Shown here: piece after piece, positions 36,858 through 45,702 of the stretch
Layout of the letters: the number at the start of each line of letters is the position of its first letter
Numbering within the stretch: position 1 is the stretch's first letter
NCBI RefSeq assembly: GCF_023554105.1
Contig: NZ_JAMJWE010000001.1
Location: 1-64,000 of the forward strand
Length of the DNA: 64,000 bases
Direction of reading: 5' to 3'
Origin: Brucella sp. 21LCYQ03
GTDB taxonomy: Bacteria; Pseudomonadota; Alphaproteobacteria; Rhizobiales; Rhizobiaceae
The notes under the pieces: model-generated
Told to the model about the DNA's origin: nothing
The model's database searches: none
Seen by the model: the letters and a program-made list of their open reading frames with translations, nothing else
Position numbers and translations under genes: made by a program

Positions 36858-37553
36858 ATGAGAAGACTATGTAAGGTATCCAAAGAGGCCGTCGTGCTGT
36901 TAGCGTTTCTGGCTTCCTGTATGAGTCCAGCCTTAGCGGATGTTATAAAAATTGGCCCATCAGAGGGTAAGATCGCAAATTCCATATCATCTGTAAAAAT
37001 ATACTATGCTGGTGAAGTCGATAGAGAGAAAACATTTTCACTTATTCGCTCTATTGATGATGCCAATTTGAATTATCCAGAACTCAAACATATTTATTTT
37101 TATTTGGACAGTTATGGCGGTGATATGGACAGCGGCTATGCTGCTTACTGGGCAATCAAAAGCTCCCGAACGCCGATAACCGCTATTAATCTGGCCACCG
37201 TGATGTCATCTGCCAGCATGATGTTTTGTGGCGCTAGTGAACGACTCTCATTGAAAGGCAGCCGCTTCATCCTTCATCCGGCCCGTATTCTGGGTAGTGA
37301 TTATTCGTTTCAGCCTGACCAGCTTAATATGAAAGAGCGCGATTTACAGGGTTACAATCAAATGTTTTCTGATATTTATAAGGAATGCACCACGTTTCAG
37401 AGAAATGAAATCGATTCTATACTCCAAAGTGAGAGCCAGAGAGCCTTTTTACTGTCGGACCAAGCAATCGCTAAGGGGATAATAGCTGGCGTGGCAGAGA
37501 AAATTATTGATACGCCAGTATCTTATTACATAACGGATACCGTTCAAAAATAG
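36858..37553 (+). CDS. secreted ClpP/crotonase-fold protein, putative serine protease
   Basis: 231 residues. Signal peptide to ALA at residue 27, with a Cys at 21. The ClpP-like pattern is FYLDSYGGDMDSGYAAYWAI (glycine-rich oxyanion segment), TVMSSASMMFCGASERLSLK (candidate nucleophile Ser117/118) and SRFILHPAR with His140 at the catalytic-His place. Exported ClpP-like proteins of this kind have no known unfoldase partner. The gene is clearly richer in A+T, with different codon use from pntB and the following gene, which suggests later acquisition. It follows the pntB terminator and has its own SD (gggagat). Confidence 0.72.
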   Translation: MRRLCKVSKEAVVLLAFLASCMSPALADVIKIGPSEGKIANSISSVKIYYAGEVDREKTFSLIRSIDDANLNYPELKHIYFYLDSYGGDMDSGYAAYWAIKSSRTPITAINLATVMSSASMMFCGASERLSLKGSRFILHPARILGSDYSFQPDQLNMKERDLQGYNQMFSDIYKECTTFQRNEIDSILQSESQRAFLLSDQAIAKGIIAGVAEKIIDTPVSYYITDTVQK

Positions 37554-37592
37554 GACGGAGCATTCGGTCAATTCGTGGAATTTGACCTTTAA

Positions 37593-38912
37593 TCATGCTC
37601 CGTAAATCATCTTATCCTGCAAGGCACGCAGCTCGGCGATCTTTGAGCCGGGCTGTGGCGCTGCGTTGGCATAGGTGATGAGTTCGCCTTTTTTGATCGG
37701 TGCAGTGACGGTGCCGTTTTGTAGCAAGCCGCAAGGAATAGCCTTGGCGCTGCGCGCTTCCGGTGTCGTCATGATCCATGAGCGATAGCAATATTGGCCA
37801 ATCGCGTCGAGCTTTTCGCCGGGCTGCATGTCTTTCTTGGCGACCGCACAGACTTCTGCCACTGGCTTTGGCAGCGGTACCATATCGGATTTGCCGTATA
37901 GGACGGCGCGTGCGACCGTCAGCGGCACTTCAAGCGATGTCAGATGATAAGGGCGGTGGAAGGTGAAATAGGGGCCTTTGCCGATCTTCAGATCTTCAAG
38001 GCGCTCATTCAGGCGAGGGTGGTCCATCTTGGCCACAACGAACACTCCGGGCGACACACCTTTGCCGATGGAATAGTCCACCACGCCGCTTTTGCTAAGA
38101 ACGCCGCCATCGGCTTGTGGGATGAGTGTGCTGCTCAACTGATCGACGCTGGCGCGAGGGCCATGCATGCCTGCAATATCCGGAACTAGTCCGGTCGCAT
38201 TGGCAATCGCTGCCATTTCGACCATGGTTTTTGAGCCGTCTATGAATTCGACCAGCAGGCGGACATTCATGTTCCGGCGGTCGGCTTCTTCCTGATAATC
38301 ATCAGGGATGGCATCAAAATTGAGAGGGTTGTTCTTGCCCTTGCCAGCAGAAACCACTTCGTAGCCAAGGGCTGAAACGAACTCGATCAATTCCATGCAG
38401 GACGAGGGTTCGTCGCCAGCGCCCAGCGAGTAAATGACGCCTTGCTTGTCGGCTTGTGCCTTGAGGTAAGGCCCGATGGTGACATCGGCTTCGACATTCA
38501 TCATCACAAGATGCTTGCCGTGCTCAATTGCTTTGATGCCGGTTTCAGCACCGACTTCCGGAATGCCGGTGGCATCGATTACCACGTCAATCAGCGGATT
38601 GGAGAGGATCAGATCATTATCACCGGTGACTGCGATTTTGCCGCTTTCGATGGCGTTGGTCATCGCGCTTTCGCTATTGGCTTCGCGCGCGTTTTCTTCA
38701 TCGCCATAGGCGGTGCGGACAGCCTTGAATGTGTTTGGCAGACGACGGGCGGACAGGGCACCGACTTCAATGCCGGGCATACGCGCCACTTGCGTAACAA
38801 TGTCTGTTCCCATTTCGCCAGCGCCGATAAGGCCGATGCGGATTGGTTTGCCTGTTTCAGCGCGCATTTGTAAGTCCCGCGCCAGTCCAACCAGTGCCAC
38901 ATTCGTTGTCAT
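37593..38912 (-). CDS. NAD(P)-dependent oxidoreductase with C-terminal SAF domain
   Basis: 439 residues. Rossmann motif RIGLIGAGEMGTDIVTQVAR near residue 33; a homoserine-dehydrogenase-like catalytic domain (DVVIDATGIPEVGAETGIKA; SLGAGDEPSSCMELIEFVSA); and an SAF-like C-terminal domain from about 340 (PVAEVCAVAKKDMQPGEKLD). Homologues sit in sugar-acid or polyol catabolic loci in other proteobacteria, but the substrate is not evident here and no such genes flank it. Start at the ATG (38912) with ggag six bases before it; a longer frame to 38939 is less likely. Confidence 0.7.
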   Translation of the reverse strand: MTTNVALVGLARDLQMRAETGKPIRIGLIGAGEMGTDIVTQVARMPGIEVGALSARRLPNTFKAVRTAYGDEENAREANSESAMTNAIESGKIAVTGDNDLILSNPLIDVVIDATGIPEVGAETGIKAIEHGKHLVMMNVEADVTIGPYLKAQADKQGVIYSLGAGDEPSSCMELIEFVSALGYEVVSAGKGKNNPLNFDAIPDDYQEEADRRNMNVRLLVEFIDGSKTMVEMAAIANATGLVPDIAGMHGPRASVDQLSSTLIPQADGGVLSKSGVVDYSIGKGVSPGVFVVAKMDHPRLNERLEDLKIGKGPYFTFHRPYHLTSLEVPLTVARAVLYGKSDMVPLPKPVAEVCAVAKKDMQPGEKLDAIGQYCYRSWIMTTPEARSAKAIPCGLLQNGTVTAPIKKGELITYANAAPQPGSKIAELRALQDKMIYGA

Positions 38913-39045
38913 AAGGGTCTCCGCGATAATTTTTGTCACGCTTCAATTGTTATAGATGCGTAATCGACGAACAGTCTCTATATCAACAAAGAAACCTGTG
39001 CATCTCAAATCAGCGCGACAAAATACGCATTCTACCGGAGTTCTC

Positions 39046-39717
39046 ATGAGCAACGCATCCCCCTTCGACCTCGTTATCTTTGATTGCGATGGTGTTCTCG
39101 TCGATAGCGAGCCGCTGTCTTGTCGCGCTTTTGAGCAGGTATATGCCAATCACGGTATGGCATTGCCGGAAGGAACAGTTGCCAAGGGCATTGGCATGAA
39201 GGTTGCTGACATTGTAACGATGATTGAAGGCATGACCGGGCATCGATTGCCTGAAGGTGCTGCCAATGATTTCTGGCCGATTACGCGCGATTTATTTGCA
39301 GAGCATTTGCAGCCAGCATCGGGCATTGCAGATTTTCTGAAGGTACTGCCAAATAGGCGTTGTGTGGCGTCCTCATCGCAGCCAGAGCGTATTGCCTTCA
39401 GTCTCGAGAAGACTGGAATCAGCCAATATTTTGGTGATGCCGTTTATTCATCCAGCATGGTCAAGCGCGGGAAGCCTGCGCCAGACTTGTTTCTGTTTGC
39501 TGCCGATAAAATGGGTGTCGATCCGGCGCGCTGTGTGGTGATCGAAGATTCGCCTTTTGGCGTCGAAGGTGCAATTGCGGCTGGCATGACGGCTTTTGGC
39601 TATACGGGCGGCGGACATACATATGAAGGTCATGCTGAACGCTTATCATCCAAGGGTGCCCATAAGGTTTTTGACCATTGGGACAACATTGCCCGTGAAA
39701 TACTGGTTACTGCCTGA
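39046..39717 (+). CDS. HAD family hydrolase (beta-phosphoglucomutase-like)
   Basis: 223 residues. Motif I VIFDCDGVLVDSEPLSCRAF with both Asp, motif II CVASSSQPERI, Lys in SSSMVKRGKPAPDLFLFAA and motif IV VVIEDSPFGVEGAIAAGM. The small helical cap places it among the beta-phosphoglucomutase/phosphoglycolate-type phosphatases. Substrate unknown. ggag lies six bases before ATG; the open frame extends to 38956 without conserved residues. Divergent from the SAF oxidoreductase. Confidence 0.85.
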   Translation: MSNASPFDLVIFDCDGVLVDSEPLSCRAFEQVYANHGMALPEGTVAKGIGMKVADIVTMIEGMTGHRLPEGAANDFWPITRDLFAEHLQPASGIADFLKVLPNRRCVASSSQPERIAFSLEKTGISQYFGDAVYSSSMVKRGKPAPDLFLFAADKMGVDPARCVVIEDSPFGVEGAIAAGMTAFGYTGGGHTYEGHAERLSSKGAHKVFDHWDNIAREILVTA

Positions 39718-39786
39718 TTAACGGCCTTGCTGTTGCGTTCTTAATAGATAACAACAGAGTATCAATTCAGCAGAAAGTTTCATGGA

Positions 39787-40263
39787 ATGAAAGACGCAAT
39801 TACGCTCGACCAGTTGCGCGAAGCAATCGGTACGGAAATCGGATGTTCCGAGTGGCGCGAAGTCACGCAGTCGATGATCAACCAGTTTGCTGATGCAACA
39901 GATGATCATCAGTTCATCCATGTTGATCCAGAGCGAGCAGCCAAAGAAACGCCTTTTGGTGGCACGATTGCGCACGGCTTTTTGACCCTGTCGCTGCTCT
40001 CGACGTTGGCATTTGAAGCACTGCCAATGCTTGAAGGTGCAACAATGGGCATTAATTACGGCTTTGACAAAGTGCGTTTCATGTCGCCGGTGAAGACCGG
40101 TGCGCGTGTTCGTGCCCGTTTCAAGCTCGCCGATGCCGATATTCGTCCATCGGGCCGCGTCGTCAATCATTACGAAGTGACGCTGGAAGTCGAAAACATG
40201 GTGAAGCCAGCGCTGACCGCAACATGGCTCACCATTGCTGTGGTTGAGCCAGCTCGCGGATAA
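39787..40263 (+). CDS. MaoC-like hot-dog dehydratase (NodN type)
   Basis: 158 residues. Hydratase 2 motif: FADATDDHQFIHVDPERAAK with the catalytic Asp and His, then FGGTIAHGFLTLSLL. This is the short single-domain MaoC group that includes NodN and (R)-specific enoyl-CoA hydratases. It is likely to hydrate enoyl-CoA in fatty-acid or polyester metabolism; the exact role is unassigned. Convergent with the next gene. Confidence 0.86.
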   Translation: MKDAITLDQLREAIGTEIGCSEWREVTQSMINQFADATDDHQFIHVDPERAAKETPFGGTIAHGFLTLSLLSTLAFEALPMLEGATMGINYGFDKVRFMSPVKTGARVRARFKLADADIRPSGRVVNHYEVTLEVENMVKPALTATWLTIAVVEPARG

Positions 40264-40275
40264 AAGTTCCGCTCA

Positions 40276-41457
40276 TTACGAAGCTAAGAGCCGTCCTTCT
40301 TCATCAAGAGGGGCGGCTTTGTCTTTGTGCGCCGTCATCAGATCGCGGAAGAAAAACGGTCCGTGCAAAAACATGCCGAAATCGTAGAAATTCTTCTTTT
40401 CTGCGCCACGCATGTAAAGCAGATGCATCAAGAAGAAATTGCCCTTTGACCGCTTGTAGCGATTCTCGCTATGCACATTCTTGAAGCGGATGCGGTGGAT
40501 AAGCGGAGGGTTTTGCGTCTTGATCTTAAGCGCTTTCGTCGGATCAGAGCCATAAAAATGGATAATGTCGGTGAGGACCTGAAATTCGGACCACAGAACT
40601 GGACTGTCTTCCATCACAACGCGCACATCTTCGCGCAAAGCTTTTGCTTTGGGGTGCAGTGCGATCATCAGCAGGCAGGAACCAATGGCAAGCATTGATA
40701 CGGGCTGCTTTTTAAGTAGGTCCGGGCGATCGCGTTGAAGGTCTGCAAGGGCTTCTACGGCGGGAACGGTGCCGAGACTGTGGCCGACAATCACGACTTC
40801 GTCGGCGTCGCTTTCTTCGATTTTCTTCTTCAGTGCTTCTGCGAAAGCTTTGCGGCGCGCTTTCAGCTTATCGTTGCGATCATAAATACGGTCATAGGCT
40901 GCCGACCAGTCATCAAGCAGGTAAGACATAAAGAATCGGTCGCCCGGCCAGCGCACCAGCAAGGTTGCAACCACAGCGGCGACGGGTAGTGACCAGATGA
41001 GGTTCCAGACGGAGAAACCTACAAGTATCGGCGCATAGGCAATGAGCGCTGCGATTGCGATAATCACAATCGACAACAAAAATGGCCACAGGAAGAACAT
41101 CACAAAGCGCCAGCTTGTCAGCAGATAGCGGAGCAGGGTGCCTGTGAAGAAAATATTCATGAAGGCGCGGAAGCCCGTCAGCATGCGCTTGGGCGTGGAA
41201 CGTGCTGCGTAATCATCAAAGATGTCGGCGGTGCCAAACTGGCAGAACTCTGTTTCCGTTTGCCAGTCATTGCCCTGAGTCGTTGCGGTGAGCGTGCCAC
41301 AATCATCCGGCTCGTCTTTCATTGGCGGCAATTTGGTCTTTGCATGCCACAAACGGTCGAAATCCTTCAACGCAAGCGCATGGCGCACGCGGACGGCTTT
41401 GGGATGCAGGCCTTCATAGCCTGTGAACTGAATAACGAGTCGTTTGCGAAAAGACAT
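40276..41457 (-). CDS. membrane-embedded alpha/beta hydrolase-like protein
   Basis: 393 residues. Three hydrophobic segments lie in the middle (about 105-175). Then comes VVIVGHSLGTVPAVEALADL, the GxSxG nucleophile elbow of serine hydrolases at about residue 225. His candidates occur later (IIHFYGSDP). I do not recognise a named family; the beginning (SFRKRLVIQFTGYEGLHPK) occurs in rhizobial conserved proteins. It is possibly a membrane lipase. Single gene. Confidence 0.68.
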   Translation of the reverse strand: MSFRKRLVIQFTGYEGLHPKAVRVRHALALKDFDRLWHAKTKLPPMKDEPDDCGTLTATTQGNDWQTETEFCQFGTADIFDDYAARSTPKRMLTGFRAFMNIFFTGTLLRYLLTSWRFVMFFLWPFLLSIVIIAIAALIAYAPILVGFSVWNLIWSLPVAAVVATLLVRWPGDRFFMSYLLDDWSAAYDRIYDRNDKLKARRKAFAEALKKKIEESDADEVVIVGHSLGTVPAVEALADLQRDRPDLLKKQPVSMLAIGSCLLMIALHPKAKALREDVRVVMEDSPVLWSEFQVLTDIIHFYGSDPTKALKIKTQNPPLIHRIRFKNVHSENRYKRSKGNFFLMHLLYMRGAEKKNFYDFGMFLHGPFFFRDLMTAHKDKAAPLDEEGRLLAS

Positions 41458-41817
41458 AAATCTCGACAGAAGGAATCAATGATTGGGGATGGGGCGGTGT
41501 TTGAGCCGTTTTTGCTATGATTGAGCAATGAGGCTGAATTGTGCGGAAAGTGGAGGCTCTCTAGCCGATAGGGTGTGATTTCGTCACTATAATTTGTCGT
41601 GAAGCCATTATTTATGCCCAATACCGGGCAAAGTCTTATCTTGAGGTGGACAAAAGCCGGGCTATCTGGTAATGCCAGCCCCAATTTGCAACGTTTATGT
41701 TGCGAAGCTTGGGAGCCTTTGGGCGTATAGACAGTTGACTCTATCAGCTGAACATCGTTAAGAGACGCCCTTAATGCCTCAGGCTAAATCGAAATTCTAA
41801 CCGATACGGGATTACAC
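41458..41817. other. rpsU upstream region
   Basis: 360 bp without a gene. It holds the rpsU promoter candidate near its right end and, on the other side, the promoter of the minus-strand hydrolase. A TATAAT at 41588-41593 has no clear -35 partner. Confidence 0.5.
41735..41763 (+). promoter_or_regulatory. probable rpsU promoter
   Basis: TTGACT, 17 bases, TTAAGA, about 55 bases before the rpsU start. The -35 box is good and the -10 only fair. Confidence 0.4.
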
Positions 41818-42048
41818 GTGCAGGTACTCGTCCGCGATAACAATGTTGATCAGGCTCTCCGCGCTCTTAAGAAAAAGATGCAGCGCGAAGGTATCTTCCG
41901 CGAAATGAAGATGCGTGGCCATTATGAAAAGCCATCTGAAAAGCGCGCCCGCGAAAAGGCAGAAGCCGTTCGTCGTTCGCGTAAGCTGGCTCGTAAGCGC
42001 GCACAGCGTGAAGGTCTTATCGGCGGCGGTCGTACCGCAGCTCGCTAA
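41818..42048 (+). CDS. rpsU: 30S ribosomal protein S21
   Basis: 76 residues: [20 protein letters not shown], then [20 protein letters not shown] and a long Arg/Lys/Ala helix, normal for alphaproteobacterial S21. S21 assists initiation by aiding Shine-Dalgarno pairing. The start codon is GTG, and no clear Shine-Dalgarno precedes it. Two stem-loops follow. Confidence 0.95.
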   Translation: MQVLVRDNNVDQALRALKKKMQREGIFREMKMRGHYEKPSEKRAREKAEAVRRSRKLARKRAQREGLIGGGRTAAR

Positions 42049-42060
42049 GTGACCTGAAAT

Positions 42061-42122
42061 TGGCGCTGCCTGTGTGGCGCCTTTTGCTTGCCGGTGCAGC
42101 TTATAGCTTGCGCCGGTTTTTG
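42061..42122 (+). terminator. tandem stem-loops after rpsU
   Basis: ggcgc-tgcctgtgtg-gcgcctttt at 42062-42086 and ccggtgcagct-tat-agcttgcgccggttttt at 42091-42122. The second is stronger. Double terminators are plausible after a heavily transcribed ribosomal gene. Confidence 0.6.
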
Positions 42123-42413
42123 CATGTCTGAACGTTTGTTGATGCACTCTGAAAGTGCTTCACGAGATAAGACATGCCGATTTGAAGTGTCAGCACGCCG
42201 CCATATACTGACCTTTATTGTGGCGTTGAGCTTGATACGTAAGAGAAGCAGAGCTTCTGGCCAGTTGAGTTGATCGGCGTTTTTCCTGCTGTCTTAAGCT
42301 GTGCTATACAATGCAAACATTATGGCTGTTAAAAGCAGCCGGGGACAAAGTTGATGCAAGCTTGGGTACGCTCCCGCGCTTCGCTCATGCAGAAAGGAAC
42401 GCTGCCGTTGCCA
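42123..42413. other. intergenic region before the TPR gene
   Basis: About 290 bp with no supported gene. It includes the leader of the TPR lipoprotein gene; a gggga nine bases before the ATG at 42354 leaves open a longer N terminus. Confidence 0.45.
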
Positions 42414-43265
42414 ATGCGCTTTAAGGTGATGCACTCGTCCGGCAAATTTGTTGCCCGTAACAGCCTATTGGCTGCGACAGCTGTTTTGGCTCTTGGTCTT
42501 GTCGGCTGCCAAAGCTCCTCGACGCAAACCGCGTTGAGCACAGTTGATCGTGCTCAAGGGTCTACCGAGAATATTGGCTCGCTCACAAGCGTTATCCAGA
42601 GCAATCCGCGCGATCCAGAGGCTTACAATGTCCGCGGTTCAGCCTATGGTAAGGCCCGACGCTACAAGGAAGCGCTGCGCGATTTTGATCAGGCGATAGC
42701 ACTCAATCCGAATTTCTATCAGGCCTATGCCAACCGCGCCTTGATCTACCGTTACATGAATGACAACGGTAAAGCCGCGCAGGACTATAGCCGCGCGATC
42801 CAGATCAATCCGCAATATGATGCGGCCTATGTTGGTCGCGGCAATGTGTATCGTCAGGCCGGGCGTCTTGATCAGGCATTGAGTGATTTCAATCAGGCAA
42901 TTGCTTTGCAGACGACCGATGGCCGCGCCTATCATAATCGTGGTTTGATTTATCAGGCTAAGGGCCAGCATAAGCAGGCGATTGAGGATTTCTCGAAAGC
43001 GATTTCGCTGAATTCGACTGCGCCCGAACCTTACAATGGCCGCGGCATCTCTTATGTTGCTCTTGGCGATTACGACAACGCCTTTGATGATTTCAACACG
43101 GCGATCACGCTTGATGGCAACATCGCTGAAAGCTGGTCCAATCAGGCGCTGGTTTATGAACAGCGTGGTGATAAGGCAAAAGCTGCCAACTCATACACAC
43201 GCGCTATTCAGCTCGATGCAAGCTATCAGCCTGCAAAGGCTGGTCTGGCCCGCACGCGCGGCTGA
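42414..43265 (+). CDS. TPR-repeat lipoprotein
   Basis: 283 residues from MRFKVMHSSGKFVARNSLLA; starts at 42354 or 42429 are possible. Lipobox LGLVGC gives a lipid-modified Cys. Six or so tetratricopeptide repeats follow (for example AYNVRGSAYGKARRYKEALR; FYQAYANRALIYRYMNDNGK; AAYVGRGNVYRQAGRLDQAL), 34 residues each. TPR lipoproteins of the NlpI kind act as adaptors for envelope hydrolases; such a role is an inference. Ends with a terminator. Confidence 0.85.
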   Translation: MRFKVMHSSGKFVARNSLLAATAVLALGLVGCQSSSTQTALSTVDRAQGSTENIGSLTSVIQSNPRDPEAYNVRGSAYGKARRYKEALRDFDQAIALNPNFYQAYANRALIYRYMNDNGKAAQDYSRAIQINPQYDAAYVGRGNVYRQAGRLDQALSDFNQAIALQTTDGRAYHNRGLIYQAKGQHKQAIEDFSKAISLNSTAPEPYNGRGISYVALGDYDNAFDDFNTAITLDGNIAESWSNQALVYEQRGDKAKAANSYTRAIQLDASYQPAKAGLARTRG

Positions 43266-43290
43266 TCATTATCTTTCGCGTAAGAATAAG

Positions 43291-43329
43291 AGTGGCGCTC
43301 TCCAAAGTTGTGAGCGCCACTTTTCTTTA
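43291..43329 (+). terminator. rho-independent terminator after the TPR gene
   Basis: agtggcgctc-tccaaagttgt-gagcgccacttttctt: a ten-pair stem with a T-rich tail. Confidence 0.85.
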
Positions 43330-43355
43330 TGTAATGCTGGCATATAATAGTCTTT

Positions 43356-43766
43356 ATGTCGCTCTTCGATCATATCGGCTTTCAAAGCAAAGACCTTCGC
43401 CGCAGCTTATCTTTCTATGAAAGCTGCATGCCTAAGCTCGGCCTTACCATTATTGCGCATTCAGATAGCGGCTTCTTTGTCAGTGGCGGGGAGAGGGCAC
43501 CAGTGCCGTTTCTTTGGATACACAAAGCGCAGAAAGCAGGCGCGGACGAGCCTGATGGGAAACCGGGCAACCATCTGCACCTGATGTTCAATGCGGGCAG
43601 TCGTGAAGATGTGGAAGTTTTTTTTCGTGCAGCTGTGCAAGGCGGTGGCAAAGAGAGCGGACCACCGGCCTATCAGGGGCCGGAAGAGATGGGCTATTAC
43701 GCAGCTCTTGTCTTTGATCCGGATGGCAACACGCTGGAAGCAGGTTTTCGAAAGAGGGTGCGGTAA
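43356..43766 (+). CDS. VOC family protein (glyoxalase/bleomycin-resistance fold)
   Basis: 136 residues. One VOC module pair: SLFDHIGFQSKDLRRSLSFY with the first metal His, HLHLMFNAGSREDVEVFF and YYAALVFDPDGNTLEAGFRK with the terminal metal Glu. Metal-dependent lyase, isomerase or dioxygenase activity is typical of the fold, but substrate is not deducible. Convergent with metI. No clear Shine-Dalgarno precedes the ATG. Confidence 0.82.
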   Translation: MSLFDHIGFQSKDLRRSLSFYESCMPKLGLTIIAHSDSGFFVSGGERAPVPFLWIHKAQKAGADEPDGKPGNHLHLMFNAGSREDVEVFFRAAVQGGGKESGPPAYQGPEEMGYYAALVFDPDGNTLEAGFRKRVR

Positions 43767-43789
43767 ACACCCTCCTGTCTGATCAGATA

Positions 43790-44461
43790 CTAGCTGCGTG
43801 AACGCAGGTTGCGCTTGTCGAGACGATTAACGAAGTAGTCGCCGATCAACTGAATTCCACACACCATGATGATCAGAATAATCACCACAGCAACCATGAT
43901 TTGTGTTTCAAAGCGCTGATATCCGTAGCGGATAGCCAGATCACCAAGTCCGCCTGCGCCGATGGCACCAGCCATGGCAGACGCGCCAATGAGCGTAATG
44001 ATGGTCACCGTAAAACCTGCGATAATGCCCGGCAGGGCTTCCGGTACTAGCACTTCACGCACGATTGTCCAGCGGTTCGCGCCCATCGAACGGGCAGCTT
44101 CAACAAGGCCGTTGTCCACTTCGCGCAATGATACTTCCGCGATACGCGCATAATAGGGAATAGCCGCAATCGACAATGGCACGATGGATGCCCATGTGCC
44201 GATTGATGTACCGACGACAAAGCGTGTCACTGGAATAAGCGCCACAAGCAAAATGATGAAAGGCACTGAGCGGAAGCCATTGATGATTGCACCGAGAATG
44301 GCGTTGATTGTCAGGTTTTGCGCAAGGCCACCACGTTCGGTCAGAATCATGATGAGTGCCAGCGGCAGACCGACAACGAGCGAAATCAGGCTCGAGAAGC
44401 CGGTCATAATGATGGTCTCCCAGAAGGAGCGCCAAAGAAGATCAAGCATTGCCTGAGACAT
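43790..44461 (-). CDS. metI: methionine ABC transporter permease
   Basis: 223 residues, five membrane helices. The permease coupling loop is EAARSMGANRWTIVREVLVPEALPGI. MetI forms the inner-membrane channel of the D/L-methionine importer. Start MSQAMLDLLWRSFW overlaps the metN end by 20 bases, so both are translated from one mRNA. Confidence 0.92.
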   Translation of the reverse strand: MSQAMLDLLWRSFWETIIMTGFSSLISLVVGLPLALIMILTERGGLAQNLTINAILGAIINGFRSVPFIILLVALIPVTRFVVGTSIGTWASIVPLSIAAIPYYARIAEVSLREVDNGLVEAARSMGANRWTIVREVLVPEALPGIIAGFTVTIITLIGASAMAGAIGAGGLGDLAIRYGYQRFETQIMVAVVIILIIMVCGIQLIGDYFVNRLDKRNLRSRS

Positions 44462-45500
44462 AGCCGAGAACCTCCGTGGCGTCTGCATGGGTATTGAGAT
44501 AGGCGATTGCGGCGTCTAGTTTTGTCTTGTCGTGCGCGGGTAGCCCAATAAACATCGTTCCCACCGGCTCGCCCTGAATGGTATCCATGCCGCCGTGGAT
44601 CAGTTGCAGCGCAATGCCGGTCGCAAGTGTTGCTTCGCTGAAGAATGCGCCTTTGGCAGCGGTGCCTGAAAGCTTGACTTTGAGAATGGCGAGATCGCCG
44701 GTCTTCTCAAGACGTTCGCGCCACACGACAGGCAGTTCCGGTTCCAGCACCTGCAACATGCTTTGCGTGATGGGCGACTGCGGATTGGCAAAGACTTTCC
44801 ACACCGGACCTTCTTCAGCAATGACGCCATGGTCCAGCACAATCACCCGGTCGGCGATGCGGCGGATCACGTCCATCTCATGCGTAATGAGCAGGATGGT
44901 CAGGCCAAGCTTGGTATTGATATCTTTGAGCAGCGCCAGAATTGACTGCGTTGTCTCAGGATCGAGCGCCGAGGTGGCCTCGTCAGAAAGCAGAACAGCG
45001 GGTTCAGCAGCAAGTGCGCGCGCAATGCCAACGCGCTGCTTCTGGCCACCAGAAAGCTGGGCCGGATATTGCTTTGCCTTGTCGGAGAGACCGACGAGAT
45101 CCAGCAATTCGGCGACGCGCTTGATGCGTTTTGCTTTTGGCATACCTGCAATTTTAAGCGGCAGTGCAACATTCTGCGCTACGGTTTTGGCAGACATGAG
45201 ATTGAAGTGCTGAAACACCATGCCGATGCGGCGGCGCACAGGGCGCAGCGCGTCTTCACCAAGGCCGGTGATTTCGCGACCTTCAATCAGGATTGAGCCG
45301 CTATCGGGCTTTTCGAGGCCGTTGACGCAGCGGATCAGCGTGGATTTACCCGCGCCACTGCGGCCGATAATGCCGAGAATTTCGCCGCGTGCGACGGAAA
45401 GAGAGACGCCATTGATTGCCGGTGTCTCACCGAACATTCGACGCACGTCTTTCATGGCGACGATGGGCGCTAATGCGGCAGGTGGCTGTTCAATGGTCAC
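44442..45500 (-). CDS. metN: methionine ABC transporter ATP-binding protein
   Basis: 352 residues. Walker A GIIGRSGAGKSTLIRCVNGL, Q-loop VFQHFNLMSAKTVAQN, signature LSGGQKQRVGIARALA, Walker B VLLSDEATSALDPET and switch His (LLITHEMDVIRRI). The C-terminal NIL domain (about 265-352) is the regulatory methionine-sensing region of MetN. It lies 200 bp downstream of metQ, with a terminator in between. Confidence 0.94.
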   Translation of the reverse strand: MTIEQPPAALAPIVAMKDVRRMFGETPAINGVSLSVARGEILGIIGRSGAGKSTLIRCVNGLEKPDSGSILIEGREITGLGEDALRPVRRRIGMVFQHFNLMSAKTVAQNVALPLKIAGMPKAKRIKRVAELLDLVGLSDKAKQYPAQLSGGQKQRVGIARALAAEPAVLLSDEATSALDPETTQSILALLKDINTKLGLTILLITHEMDVIRRIADRVIVLDHGVIAEEGPVWKVFANPQSPITQSMLQVLEPELPVVWRERLEKTGDLAILKVKLSGTAAKGAFFSEATLATGIALQLIHGGMDTIQGEPVGTMFIGLPAHDKTKLDAAIAYLNTHADATEVLGYVSGNA

Positions 45501-45648
45501 GGTCGTTTCTTCTATTTTTTATCTCGCAGCAGGAAGGCTGCGAATGAATAGTTTGATGAGGCTTCAAGGAAAATGACGCCAAAGGGCATAGGCGGCTTTT
45601 CATAAGCACGCGCGGATGCTTTTGGGCAATTTTTTCGCTTACGTCAAT

Positions 45649-45686
45649 AAAAGCCGCGCCGGAAATGCTTTTCCGGCGCGGTCTTT
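45649..45686 (-). terminator. stem-loop between metQ and metN
   Basis: On the minus strand: accgcgccggaaa-agc-atttccggcgcggcttttatt, a stem of more than ten pairs with a T-rich end. It lies 17 bases past the metQ stop. It may attenuate metNI expression relative to the abundant binding protein. Confidence 0.82.
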
Positions 45687-45702
45687 CAGTCATAGAGAGC
45701 AA

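Noticed and set aside
40280..40325. Hairpin agccgtcc...ggggcggct resembling a terminator after the MaoC gene
   Set aside because: It lies within the last codons of the minus-strand hydrolase gene and lacks a proper T run; coding use explains it.
42088..42273. 61-codon frame after rpsU
   Set aside because: It starts within the second rpsU stem-loop and shows no coding character.
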